A DNA stretch of 64,000 nt from Mycolicibacter icosiumassiliensis (GTDB taxonomy: Bacteria; Actinomycetota; Actinomycetes; Mycobacteriales; Mycobacteriaceae), in NCBI RefSeq assembly GCF_900078685.2, contig NZ_LT546166.1, positions 3,034,943 through 3,098,942 of the forward strand, written 5' to 3'. Numbering within the stretch: position 1 is the first letter of the stretch; the number at the start of each line of letters is the position of its first letter. The notes beneath the pieces are model-generated. The model searched no databases. It saw nothing but the letters and a program-made list of their open reading frames with translations, and was not told the DNA's origin. Positions 38,309 through 46,810 of the stretch are shown in pieces. A program made the position numbers and the translations under genes.

Positions 38309-41308
38309 ATGCGGCGATTGGCAGAGCTGGTGGTGCGATGGCCCTTGGCGGTCATCGGGATCTGGATCGCGATCGCGGCAGCACTGCCTCTGGCCTTCCC
38401 CTCTCTCGGCGAGATGGCCCAGCAGCATCCGCTCGCGATCCTGCCCAGCGATGCGCCCTCAAGCGTCACCGCACAGAAGATGGCCGAGGCGTTTCAGGAA
38501 TCGGGATCCGAAGACCTACTGCTGGTGGTCCTGACGGATGACAACGGGCTCAATCACGCCGACGAGTCCGTGTACCGCAAGCTGGTCGATGCGCTGCGCC
38601 GCGACACCGAAAACGTGGTGATGCTCCAGGATTTCATCACCACGCCACCGCTGCGTCCGATCGTGACCAGCAAGGACGAGAAAGCGTGGGTGGTGCCGGT
38701 CGGAGTCGCCGGCGAACTGGGGACGCCCCAGTCATTCGCCGCATTCAACCGGATCGGCGCGCTGGTCGATCACGCGTTGGAGCAGGCCCCGGAGGGGTCG
38801 GCGCTGACCGCACATCTGACCGGTCCGGCGGCAACCGTTGCCGACCTGACGGTCGCCGGCGAGCACGACCGGCTTCCCATTGAACTGGCGATCGCGGTGC
38901 TGGTGCTCCTGGTTCTGCTGGTGGTGTACCGCAGCCCGATCACGATGCTGCTGCCACTGATATCCATCGGGATATCTCTGGTGATCGCCCAAGCGCTGGT
39001 GGCCGGATACTCCCAGTTGACGGACTCGGGCGTCTCCAACCAGTCCGTCGTCTTTCTGAGCGCGATCATGGCCGGTGCCGGAACGGATTACGCGGTCTTC
39101 CTGATCAGCCGCTACCACGACCAGTTGCGGTCGGGAGCGGATTCAGATCAAGCGGTCAAGGGCGCGATGATGTCGATCGGCAAGGTGATTGCCGCCTCCG
39201 CCGCAACCGTCGGAATCACTTTTCTGGTGATCAGCTTCGCCCGGATGGGCGTCTTCAAGACGGTCGGTTCGTCGGCGGCGATCGGCATCGGCGTGGCATT
39301 CCTTGCCGCGCTAACGTTACTGCCGGCGATTCTGGTGCTGGCCGGGGCACGGGGCTGGGTCAAACCGCGTCGCGAGTTGACCGCTCGATTGTGGCGCAAG
39401 TCGGGTATTCGCATTGTGCGCAGGCCGAAGGCCCACCTGCTGGCCAGTCTGCTCGTGTTGGCCGCGCTGGCCGGCTGCGCAGCCTTCGTGCGCTACAACT
39501 ACGACGATCGCAAGGCCCTGCGGCCGTCGGCTCCTAGTTCCCTCGGATATGCGGCGCTGGAGCAACACTTCCCGGTGAACCAGTCGATTCCGGAATACAT
39601 CCTGGTCCAGTCGCCGAACGACCTGCGCACTCCGGAGGCGCTCGCTGACCTGGAGCAGATGGCCCAACGCGTCAGCCAAGTTCCGCACGTCGCCGCGGTC
39701 ACTGGCATCACCCGCCCCACCGGAGCCGTACCGGAAGAATTCCGGGCTACCTATCAGGCCGGCGCCATCGGCGGCTTCCTAGCCGACGGGTCCGCCGAGA
39801 TCAGCGGCCGATCCAGCGACCTCAACCGGCTGGCCGCCGGAGCCGAGACGCTGGCCACCAACCTGCGCGATGTGCGCGGCCAGGTCAAACGCCTGTCGGC
39901 CAGCGTCCAGGAGGTGGTCAACTCCTTCTCCTCGATGAAGAACCAGTACGGCGGCGACACCCTGGTCAAGGAGGTCGACACCGCGGCCAAACTCGTCGAC
40001 CACGTCAACGCCATCAGCAATTCCATGGGCTGGAATTTCTCCGCCGGCAAGAACATGTTCGGCTGGATAGGCCCGGTGTTGGCAGCGCTGCAGGGCAACC
40101 CGATCTGCGATCTGGATACGTCCTGCAGCGCCACCCGCGGGGCGTTCGAACAGCTGCTCGGCGGCCGCAACCGGGAAGACCTCGACGCGATCAGCGATCT
40201 CGCGCAGCAAATGCAGTCGATCCCGGACCAGCAGTCCCTGAACGCTTCGATCAACCGCGTGCGCACCGCGCTTGCCAACCTCACCACCGCGATGCAATCC
40301 ATGGGAATGGACAAACCCGGCGGCCTGCAGACCAACCTGAGGTCCATGCAAGACGGAGCGGACCGCGTCGCCGGCGGCAGCCGGCAAATCGCGGACGGCG
40401 TGGCCGAACTGGTCAAGCAGGTCAAACAGATGGGCGCCGAGTTGGATGCTGCCGCGACGTTCCTGCTGACGCTGAAAACCGGTGCGGCGCAACCAGCCCA
40501 GGCCGGCTTCAATATCCCGCCGCAACTGCTGCAGTTGAACGAATTCACCGAGGCCGCCAAGATATTCATGTCGCCGGACGGCCACTCGGTGCGGTACCTG
40601 GTGCAAACCGAACTGAATCCGTTCAGCACCGCGGCGATGGACCAGATCGACGCCATCGGTGATGCCGCTCGCAGCGCCCAGCCCAACACCGCATTGGCCG
40701 ATGCCACGGTATCGATGACCGGCTACACCGCGAGCCTGCGGGACACCCGCGACTACTACCAGCACGACATCCGGTTCATCATCATCGCCACCCTCCTGGT
40801 TGTGCTGCTGACGTTGATCGCGCTGCTGCGTGCTGTCGTCGCACCGCTCTACCTGGTGGCCTCCGTGGTGATCTCTTATCTGTCTGCGCTGGGTATCGGT
40901 GTGCTGTTAATCCAGTTCATCGGCGGACAGCAACTGCATTGGACCGTGCCCCCGCTGGCGTTCGTGGTGCTGATCGCGGTCGGAGCCGACTACAACATGC
41001 TGCTCGTATCACGGATGCGCGACGAATCGCCGCACAGCGTCCGCTACGGGGTGATCCGCACCCTGAGTTCGACCGGCGGGGTGATCACCGCGGCGGGCGT
41101 GATCTTCGCCGCCTCGATGTGCGGCCTGTTGTTCTCCAGCATCAGTACCGTGGTTCAGGGGGGTCTCGTCATCGGTGTCGGGATCTTGCTGGACACCTTC
41201 CTGGTCCGCACCATCACGGTGCCCGCCATTGCCGCACTGGCCGGGCGGGCCAACTGGTGGCCGTCCCAGCTATCACGGCCATCACAGCGGGGGCGCAACG
41301 AGGCGTAA
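38309..41308 (+). CDS. mmpL10: RND-family lipid transporter MmpL (MmpL10-like)
   Basis: This is a 999-residue inner-membrane lipid flippase/exporter driven by proton flux. Architecture is typical of MmpL: helix 1, periplasmic domain 1, helices 2-6, a long periplasmic domain 2 with helical stretches (about 480-820), helices 7-11 and a very short cytoplasmic tail. The proton-relay Asp-Tyr pairs are visible as GAGTDYAVFLISRYHD and VGADYNMLLVSRMRDE. The absence of a long C-terminal domain resembles MmpL8/MmpL10 and differs from MmpL3. ATG 38309 follows a GGGGGGCAGGG stretch; the frame is open 300 bp upstream but overlaps papA. It would export the diacyltrehalose intermediate. Confidence 0.93.
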   Translation: MRRLAELVVRWPLAVIGIWIAIAAALPLAFPSLGEMAQQHPLAILPSDAPSSVTAQKMAEAFQESGSEDLLLVVLTDDNGLNHADESVYRKLVDALRRDTENVVMLQDFITTPPLRPIVTSKDEKAWVVPVGVAGELGTPQSFAAFNRIGALVDHALEQAPEGSALTAHLTGPAATVADLTVAGEHDRLPIELAIAVLVLLVLLVVYRSPITMLLPLISIGISLVIAQALVAGYSQLTDSGVSNQSVVFLSAIMAGAGTDYAVFLISRYHDQLRSGADSDQAVKGAMMSIGKVIAASAATVGITFLVISFARMGVFKTVGSSAAIGIGVAFLAALTLLPAILVLAGARGWVKPRRELTARLWRKSGIRIVRRPKAHLLASLLVLAALAGCAAFVRYNYDDRKALRPSAPSSLGYAALEQHFPVNQSIPEYILVQSPNDLRTPEALADLEQMAQRVSQVPHVAAVTGITRPTGAVPEEFRATYQAGAIGGFLADGSAEISGRSSDLNRLAAGAETLATNLRDVRGQVKRLSASVQEVVNSFSSMKNQYGGDTLVKEVDTAAKLVDHVNAISNSMGWNFSAGKNMFGWIGPVLAALQGNPICDLDTSCSATRGAFEQLLGGRNREDLDAISDLAQQMQSIPDQQSLNASINRVRTALANLTTAMQSMGMDKPGGLQTNLRSMQDGADRVAGGSRQIADGVAELVKQVKQMGAELDAAATFLLTLKTGAAQPAQAGFNIPPQLLQLNEFTEAAKIFMSPDGHSVRYLVQTELNPFSTAAMDQIDAIGDAARSAQPNTALADATVSMTGYTASLRDTRDYYQHDIRFIIIATLLVVLLTLIALLRAVVAPLYLVASVVISYLSALGIGVLLIQFIGGQQLHWTVPPLAFVVLIAVGADYNMLLVSRMRDESPHSVRYGVIRTLSSTGGVITAAGVIFAASMCGLLFSSISTVVQGGLVIGVGILLDTFLVRTITVPAIAALAGRANWWPSQLSRPSQRGRNEA

Positions 41309-41377
41309 GGAGGGGTGACCCGTGCGAGCGATCTGTGTGAGACTACAAGGCGAGCCGAGCCGTCGGGGGTGGCAAGG

Positions 41378-42508
41378 ATGAAGAAGCTCATAGCAGGATG
41401 TACGGCGCTGGTGACCCTGGGCGCCACCTGCTTCAGTGCCGGGACCAGCGCGGCCGACGACACGCCCGGCAGCGACACGCCCGGCGGGACGGCGAATAAT
41501 TCGGGCCATCGGAACGCATATGCGCTCGGCGGCGCCCACGTGCTGGGTATCCCCTACGACGAGTACATCCGCCGCGAAGGGGCTGAATGGTTCCCGGGTC
41601 TGAAACGACAGATCGTGCACTATCCCGCCGGCCAGGTGCAGGGGCACGTGCTGGAGCGCCTCTTCCCGGGCATCGGCAAGCTCGACGAATCCTTCCCCGG
41701 TCTGGGGGCGGACGGCCCCAGCATCGGCGAGTCGGTCGACGAGGGCGAAGGCAACCTGTACGCGGCGATCCGCAACGGCGGTCCCGGCACCGCGATCGGG
41801 CTGTCGGAGGGCTCGCTGGTGCTCGACGCCGTGCAGGCCCGGCTGGCAACCGACCCAACCGCTCCCCCGCCGGACAAGCTGAACTTCGCCACATTCGGCG
41901 ACCCCATTGCGCGGCACGCCTTCGGCCAGAGCTTCCTGACCGCCATGTTCCCGGTCGGATCCGTCGTTCCGGCGATGGACTACCGCGTCCCGGCTCCGGT
42001 GGAGAGCCAATACGACACCAAGATGTTCGTCTCCGCCTACGACTCGATCGCCGACTTTCCGGACCGGCCGGACAACCTGTTGGCCCTCGCCAACACCCTC
42101 ATGGGCCTGGCAACCGGCCACACCGCGGTGGCCTTCACCAACCCGAGCATGGTGCCGCCGCAGAACATCAGGACAACGGTGAACTCCAGAGGCGCGACGA
42201 CAACGACCTATCTCATCCCCGAAAAGCACCTCCCCCTCGTTATGCCGTTGTCGTACATCGGGATTGACGAAGATACGCTCAATAAGCTGGACGCGATACT
42301 GCTGCCCCGGGTGAACGCAGCCTATTCACGCAACGACGATCCGGCGACCGCTCCGGTCCAGGTAGACCCGATCAATGGTTTCGACCCGGCAGCCGTCACC
42401 GCACCGGCCACCCAGGCCACCTTCGGCGGCGGGGCCGACCCGGTCTCGCAGATCCTGAACGGCGCAATGTCGGTGTTGTCCGGAATGTCCACGGGCACCA
42501 AGGGCTGA
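41378..42508 (+). CDS. Secreted PE-PPE-domain acyltransferase (TPP 'PE', Chp-like)
   Basis: This is a 376-residue exported alpha/beta-hydrolase. A Sec signal peptide ([14 protein letters not shown], cleavage near TSA/ADD at 25) precedes a PE-PPE catalytic domain: [17 protein letters not shown], and the nucleophile elbow GLSEG with Ser143, where the family uses GxSxG. Although the TPP gene is called PE, there is no Pro-Glu N-terminal domain here. Chp1 and Chp2 do the same job in sulfolipid and polyacyltrehalose synthesis, transferring acyl chains between glycolipids outside the membrane. ATG 41378 was chosen over open sequence from 41315 because the signal peptide starts there. It lies between mmpL and fadD. 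Confidence 0.88.
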   Translation: MKKLIAGCTALVTLGATCFSAGTSAADDTPGSDTPGGTANNSGHRNAYALGGAHVLGIPYDEYIRREGAEWFPGLKRQIVHYPAGQVQGHVLERLFPGIGKLDESFPGLGADGPSIGESVDEGEGNLYAAIRNGGPGTAIGLSEGSLVLDAVQARLATDPTAPPPDKLNFATFGDPIARHAFGQSFLTAMFPVGSVVPAMDYRVPAPVESQYDTKMFVSAYDSIADFPDRPDNLLALANTLMGLATGHTAVAFTNPSMVPPQNIRTTVNSRGATTTTYLIPEKHLPLVMPLSYIGIDEDTLNKLDAILLPRVNAAYSRNDDPATAPVQVDPINGFDPAAVTAPATQATFGGGADPVSQILNGAMSVLSGMSTGTKG

Positions 42509-42564
42509 TCGGCCCGCTGGCCTACACCTTTTCCATGAACTAGTACGGACGTAATGTGACGCCT

Positions 42565-44301
42565 ATGCCTCAGCCATCCATTCTGTCGATGCTGCATGGG
42601 CGTGCCAGCCTGCGACCCCACGACGTCGCGTTCACCTTCACGAACTACGAACAAGACTGGGAAGGAATCCGCGAGAGCCTCACCTGGTCACAGCTGTCCC
42701 GCCGGACATTCAACGTGGCGCGCGAGCTCAGCTCCCACGGATCCGTGGGCGACCGGGCGGTGATCCTGGCCCCGCAGTCGCTGGATTACATCGCGGCGTT
42801 TCTGGGATCCATGCAGGCCGGGCTGGTCGCGGTCCCGCTCCCGTTGCCACACCGCGGCTCAGGTCACGAGCGGGTCAGTGCGGTCTTGGCCGATACCTCG
42901 CCTGCGGTGGTCCTGACCACGTCCGCGGTCACCCAAGACGTCGCCGAGTACATTGATGCGGCCCGCCTGGACATCGTGCCGAAGATCGTCGAAATCGACT
43001 CGATGCACTTAGACGCTAACGGCGAATCAGGCTCCCGGATAACCGATTTGCCGAGTATCGCGTATTTGCAGTACAGCTCGGGATCAACCCGGCAGCCGAC
43101 CGGGGTGATGATCTCGCATGGCAATCTACAAACCAATTTCGAGCAGTTGATGCGCAGCTATTTCGCCGGAACCACCGTCCCGTCAGATCTCACCATGGTG
43201 TCGTGGCTGCCCTTCTACCACGACATGGGTTTGGTACTGGGCGTCTGCGCGCCGATCCTGGGCGGCTTCCGCGGCGAGCTGACCAGCCCGGTTTCGTTCC
43301 TGGAACGACCGGCCCGATGGATCCAGGCACTGGCGCGAAGTCCGCACACCTGGTCGGCGGCCCCGAACTTCGCTTTCGATCTGGCCGCCCGCAAGACGAC
43401 CGACGGCGATCTGAGCGGACTGGACCTCGGCGCGGTGCTGGGGATCATCAGCGGCGCCGAGCGTGTCGAGGCAGCCACTCTGCACAGATTCGTGGATCGA
43501 TTCGCGCACTTCAATTTACGGGACGAAATGATGCGCCCGTCGTACGGTTTGGCGGAGGCGACCGTCTTCGTAGCCGCCGGCACCTGGAGCGAAGCAGCAC
43601 CGGCGGTGCACTTCGATGTCGTTGACTTGGGCGCAGGCCGCGCTCAGCGGTGCGCACCGGGCAAGGGCACTGCGTTGGTCCCCTACCGTGTGCCGCCGTC
43701 ACCCACGCTGCGGATCGTCGACGACAACGACATCGGCCGTGAGTGCCCGCCGGGCGTGGTCGGCGAGATCTGGGTGCATGGCGCCAATGTCTCCGACGGC
43801 TACTGGCGCAAACCGCCCGAGGAGCAGACCTGTTTCGGCGCCACACTTGCCGAACCATCACCGGGCACACCCGACGGCCCCTGGCTGCGCACCGGCGACC
43901 AGGGATTTCTCTACGAGGGTGAGCTGTTCATCGTCGGACGCATCAAGGATCTGCTGATCATCCGCGGACGCAACTACTACCCCGAGGACATTGAGACCAC
44001 GGTCCAACAGATCACCGGGGGTCGAGTCGCGGCGATAGCCGTCCGAGCCGGGGATACCGAGAAGCTGGTCACCATCATCGAGATCAAGCGGCGCGATGCT
44101 GCCGGCGACGAGGCAGTGCAGCAGCTCGCCCGCATCGCCAACGAGGTCACCGCGGCAATCGCCACGGAACACGGCTTGACCGTCGGAGACCTCGTGCTGG
44201 TGGCGCCCGGCGAGATCCCCACCACGACGAGCGGCAAGATCCGGCGCGCCGCCTGTGCCGAGCAGCACCGCCGGGACGAGTTCACCCGGTTGGACGCCTA
44301 A
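42565..44301 (+). CDS. fadD23: Long-chain fatty acyl-AMP ligase (FadD23-like FAAL)
   Basis: FAALs activate a fatty acid as acyl-AMP and load it on the PKS as starter, without free CoA. The 578 residues show the FAAL-type P-loop [17 protein letters not shown] (about 170-186), [16 protein letters not shown], the post-motif [27 protein letters not shown] and [18 protein letters not shown]. The C-terminus EFTRLDA is identical to what I recall for FadD23 of the sulfolipid locus. ATG 42565 is chosen; GTG 42556 in frame is possible. It is the last gene of the papA-mmpL-PE-fadD run, 56 bp after PE, and overlaps the convergent Rv2189c homologue by 20 bp. Confidence 0.92.
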   Translation: MPQPSILSMLHGRASLRPHDVAFTFTNYEQDWEGIRESLTWSQLSRRTFNVARELSSHGSVGDRAVILAPQSLDYIAAFLGSMQAGLVAVPLPLPHRGSGHERVSAVLADTSPAVVLTTSAVTQDVAEYIDAARLDIVPKIVEIDSMHLDANGESGSRITDLPSIAYLQYSSGSTRQPTGVMISHGNLQTNFEQLMRSYFAGTTVPSDLTMVSWLPFYHDMGLVLGVCAPILGGFRGELTSPVSFLERPARWIQALARSPHTWSAAPNFAFDLAARKTTDGDLSGLDLGAVLGIISGAERVEAATLHRFVDRFAHFNLRDEMMRPSYGLAEATVFVAAGTWSEAAPAVHFDVVDLGAGRAQRCAPGKGTALVPYRVPPSPTLRIVDDNDIGRECPPGVVGEIWVHGANVSDGYWRKPPEEQTCFGATLAEPSPGTPDGPWLRTGDQGFLYEGELFIVGRIKDLLIIRGRNYYPEDIETTVQQITGGRVAAIAVRAGDTEKLVTIIEIKRRDAAGDEAVQQLARIANEVTAAIATEHGLTVGDLVLVAPGEIPTTTSGKIRRAACAEQHRRDEFTRLDA

Positions 44302-45076
44302 GAGCGTCCGCCCAGCGCTGCCACCCGGCGAGCAGCTCGGGCAGGTCGACACCGAGCACCAGCGGCACGGCCACCGCCGGCTCGAGATGCCCGGGACCGC
44401 AAACCGTCAGATAGAGCTCACGCAGCTTGGCCGTCCCGAAGCGCTCGGCCACGAAACGAGCGAACTCCCACGCCCGGTCATAGGCCTGCGCCCGTCGCGG
44501 TCCGGGAGCATCCAGGTCGGCATCCGAGGGCAACGCCAGCACCGGTCCGGTCGGCCCGCTCGCCCGATCCCCGGTGGGTCGTGCAACGAAATCGGCTACC
44601 CCCTCGATGAGCCAGCGCGGCGCATCGAGCGCGGTGTCGGTGCGGGCGGCGTAGTGAAAAAGCTCATGGGTCAACACGATTCGTAGCGCTGGGGTGCTCA
44701 TCGCGTCTGCGCCGGGCGCGAAGACGATCCGCTGACCACTCGCGGTCCGACGCTCCGGATCCACCCGGTCGGCGACCGCGACCGCCGCAACATCCGACCA
44801 CTGCGCAACATCGGCGCTGTCATGTCCGGCAAGTTCGACGAACTGCCGATCCGAGCCGGTGGCCGTCACCTGGATGCGATGCGACCAGTCGGTCCCCCAG
44901 AACGCTTCGACCGCGTCGACGGCAGGCCCGATCTCTGCGGCCACCCGCGCCAGCAGTTCCGCGCCGGGCCGGCCACCAAGGTTCTCCAGAATGACGCTGC
45001 GATCATCGCCCACGATCAGCGGCACCGCCGCCGGCCGGCGAACGGCTGTGCCCAAAAAGGCGACACCGCTGATCAA
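44282..45076 (-). CDS. Membrane-linked zinc metallopeptidase-like protein (Rv2189c homologue)
   Basis: This 264-residue protein has an HExxH zinc motif, HELFH at 137-141, followed by a second Glu in IEGVADF (Glu159), the gluzincin peptidase MA-like arrangement. No substrate is known. Coordinates start at TTG 45076, but the frame continues upstream as a hydrophobic run ([13 protein letters not shown]) up to the NlpC/P60 gene, so the real protein probably has a longer signal or anchor segment and starts at a non-standard codon. It follows the NlpC/P60 gene directly on the same strand, suggesting a cell wall role. Confidence 0.75.
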   Translation of the reverse strand: MISGVAFLGTAVRRPAAVPLIVGDDRSVILENLGGRPGAELLARVAAEIGPAVDAVEAFWGTDWSHRIQVTATGSDRQFVELAGHDSADVAQWSDVAAVAVADRVDPERRTASGQRIVFAPGADAMSTPALRIVLTHELFHYAARTDTALDAPRWLIEGVADFVARPTGDRASGPTGPVLALPSDADLDAPGPRRAQAYDRAWEFARFVAERFGTAKLRELYLTVCGPGHLEPAVAVPLVLGVDLPELLAGWQRWADALRRPTG

Positions 45077-45122
45077 CTCGACAACCAGCAGCGCCGCCAG
45101 CAGGCGGCGGATTCCCCGGCGC

Positions 45123-46274
45123 TCAGTAACGGCGGGCGTTGTGGATCGGGCCGGACGAGTTCATCGGGACCACCCGGACCGGCTGACCGTAGGTGGACGA
45201 GTGGATCATCATGCCGTCGCCGACGTAGATGCCCGAGTGCGACGCGTCCGAATAGAAGGTCAGCACGTCACCGGGCTGCAGGTCGGACAGCGACACCGCC
45301 TGCCCGCCGTTGGCCTGCGCCTGGCTGGAGTGCGGCAGGTTGATGCCGGCCTGATGGAACGCCCACATCACCAGTCCGGAGCAGTCGAAGCCGCCCGGCG
45401 CGGCCCCGCCCCAGACGTAAGGCGTGCCGACCTGGGTCAACGCCGCCTGCACGGCGGTCGCGGCAGACCCGCCACCGGGCGCGGCCATCGCCATGTCCAT
45501 CGGGGGCGGCGCGTCGGATCCGGGCATCGGGAATCCCGGGAAACCGGGTGCCGGCGGCATGCCCTCGGGGGCGGGCTCGCCCGGTACGGCTTCGGGCCCT
45601 GCGCCAGGCGCGGCCATCGCCGTGCGCTGCTGCGGCGTCAGTGCGTAGTACTGCGATTTCACCACCGAGATCTGCAGCTGCAGTCGGCTTTGGCGGGACT
45701 GCAGCTCGGCGCGCACCGCGGCGGCCTGCTCGGCTGCCGTCCGGGCGTCATCAGCCGATTTGGCGGAGGCCTGTTCAGCCTGATTGGCCTGCTCGCTGGC
45801 GGTACGAAAACGGTCCAGTTGCACGGCGAGGTCGCCGGAGACCACCCGCTGCACACCGAGCTTGTCGATCAGTTGTTGCGGCGACTCGGCGGTCAGGATG
45901 GCGTCCGCGCCGCCGACCCGGCCACCCATGTAGGTGGTGGCGGCGAATCGATTGACGGCCGCTCGGTAGGTGGACAGCTGATCCCGGGCCGCATCCAGGG
46001 CAGCTTGATCGGCGGTGTGCGCGTTGTCCGCGGCCTGCTGCGCGGCGAGCTTCTCATCGAGATTGAGCTGCGCGGTGTGCATGGCCTCGGTGGTCTGCTC
46101 GGCCTGCCGGGACAGTTCGCTGAGCTTCGCCAGGGCGTCGTCCGCCGGGTCTGCGTGGACGTTTCCGACCAACACGCTGCTCAAAGTCGTGACACCGGCC
46201 ACCAAGCCGGCCGCGGCGCCGAGGGCAGGGCGCCTCAAAGCACGCAGACGCCACTGCATACGTTCGAGCTCCAA
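45123..46274 (-). CDS. Secreted NlpC/P60 peptidoglycan endopeptidase (Rv2190c homologue)
   Basis: This 383-residue exported hydrolase is of the RipA type. A signal peptide (basic start, LGAAAGLVAGVTTLSSVLVG, cut after VHA) is followed by an Ala/Gln-rich coiled coil (about 45-220), a Pro/Gly/Met linker, and a C-terminal NlpC/P60 domain with catalytic Cys in GGFDCSGLVMWAFHQAG and His in YSDASHSGIYVGDGMMIH. Such enzymes cut the D-Glu to meso-DAP bond. The coiled coil probably autoinhibits or docks the enzyme. ATG 46274 is used; ATG 46259 is possible. The 168-bp upstream region holds its promoter. Confidence 0.93.
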   Translation of the reverse strand: MELERMQWRLRALRRPALGAAAGLVAGVTTLSSVLVGNVHADPADDALAKLSELSRQAEQTTEAMHTAQLNLDEKLAAQQAADNAHTADQAALDAARDQLSTYRAAVNRFAATTYMGGRVGGADAILTAESPQQLIDKLGVQRVVSGDLAVQLDRFRTASEQANQAEQASAKSADDARTAAEQAAAVRAELQSRQSRLQLQISVVKSQYYALTPQQRTAMAAPGAGPEAVPGEPAPEGMPPAPGFPGFPMPGSDAPPPMDMAMAAPGGGSAATAVQAALTQVGTPYVWGGAAPGGFDCSGLVMWAFHQAGINLPHSSQAQANGGQAVSLSDLQPGDVLTFYSDASHSGIYVGDGMMIHSSTYGQPVRVVPMNSSGPIHNARRY

Positions 46275-46442
46275 GATTGCATCCTTAACACTGCCCAGGG
46301 CGGTACAGGGGGTATACCGCCGCCGAAACGTAAGGTCTCGAATAGGTTACGGAATGGCAACGTCGTTGTCCATCACGAATTGCTGACAGTAACAGTCAGG
46401 ATTGTGAAAGTTCTAAGGCCGCTCGTCTGGGCCCAGCCCTGG

Positions 46443-46709
46443 TCAGGCTACGCCCGAGCGGCGCGCCGGCCCGCGCTCGCCCCGGATCGGGACCAGCCGC
46501 AATCGGGGCGCCATCCCGGCCTCGGCGAGCACATCCAGCGCTGCCCGCTCGTCTTCGAGTAGTTCGTTGGGCACACCCAGCAACACGCTGACCACACAAT
46601 CCCGGCACGCCGGTCCGCGCACCGCACAGTCATCGCAGTCGATCACCATCGGATCCGAATCCGCCCGGCGAGCGCCGCGGTCATCCGAGTGTCCCGAGAT
46701 CTGTCCCAT
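46443..46709 (-). CDS. Small Cys-rich conserved protein
   Basis: This 88-residue protein has VIDCDDCAVRGPACRDCVVS, four Cys in two closely spaced pairs (about 25-40) that look like a metal site, followed by LEDERAALDVLAEAGMAPRL and a basic tail. I recognise it as a commonly conserved actinobacterial small protein beside the NlpC/P60 gene but know no function. ATG 46709 has GAGAGGAATC upstream as a moderate ribosome-binding site. It is on the same strand as the NlpC/P60 gene but 168 bp away with a likely promoter between. Confidence 0.75.
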   Translation of the reverse strand: MGQISGHSDDRGARRADSDPMVIDCDDCAVRGPACRDCVVSVLLGVPNELLEDERAALDVLAEAGMAPRLRLVPIRGERGPARRSGVA

Positions 46710-46797
46710 GACGATTCCTCTCGTTCAGTTGCCGGCACGCTAACTCCGGGCACCGACACCCTGGCTTTGCTGAACCGCCGGTGTCAGTGGACCGGCC

Positions 46798-46803
46798 TAC
46801 GGT
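46798..46803 (+). promoter_or_regulatory. -10 box of leaderless Rv2191 homologue
   Basis: TACGGT is followed after 7 nt by ATG 46811, with no ribosome-binding site. It argues against the in-frame GTG at 46781. Confidence 0.6.
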
Positions 46804-46810
46804 TCGGTAC

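Noticed and set aside
46275..46442. c-di-AMP (ydaO) riboswitch before the NlpC/P60 gene
   Set aside because: Actinobacterial wall hydrolase genes can carry one, but this 168-bp region lacks recognisable core sequences and is short for the full aptamer plus promoter.
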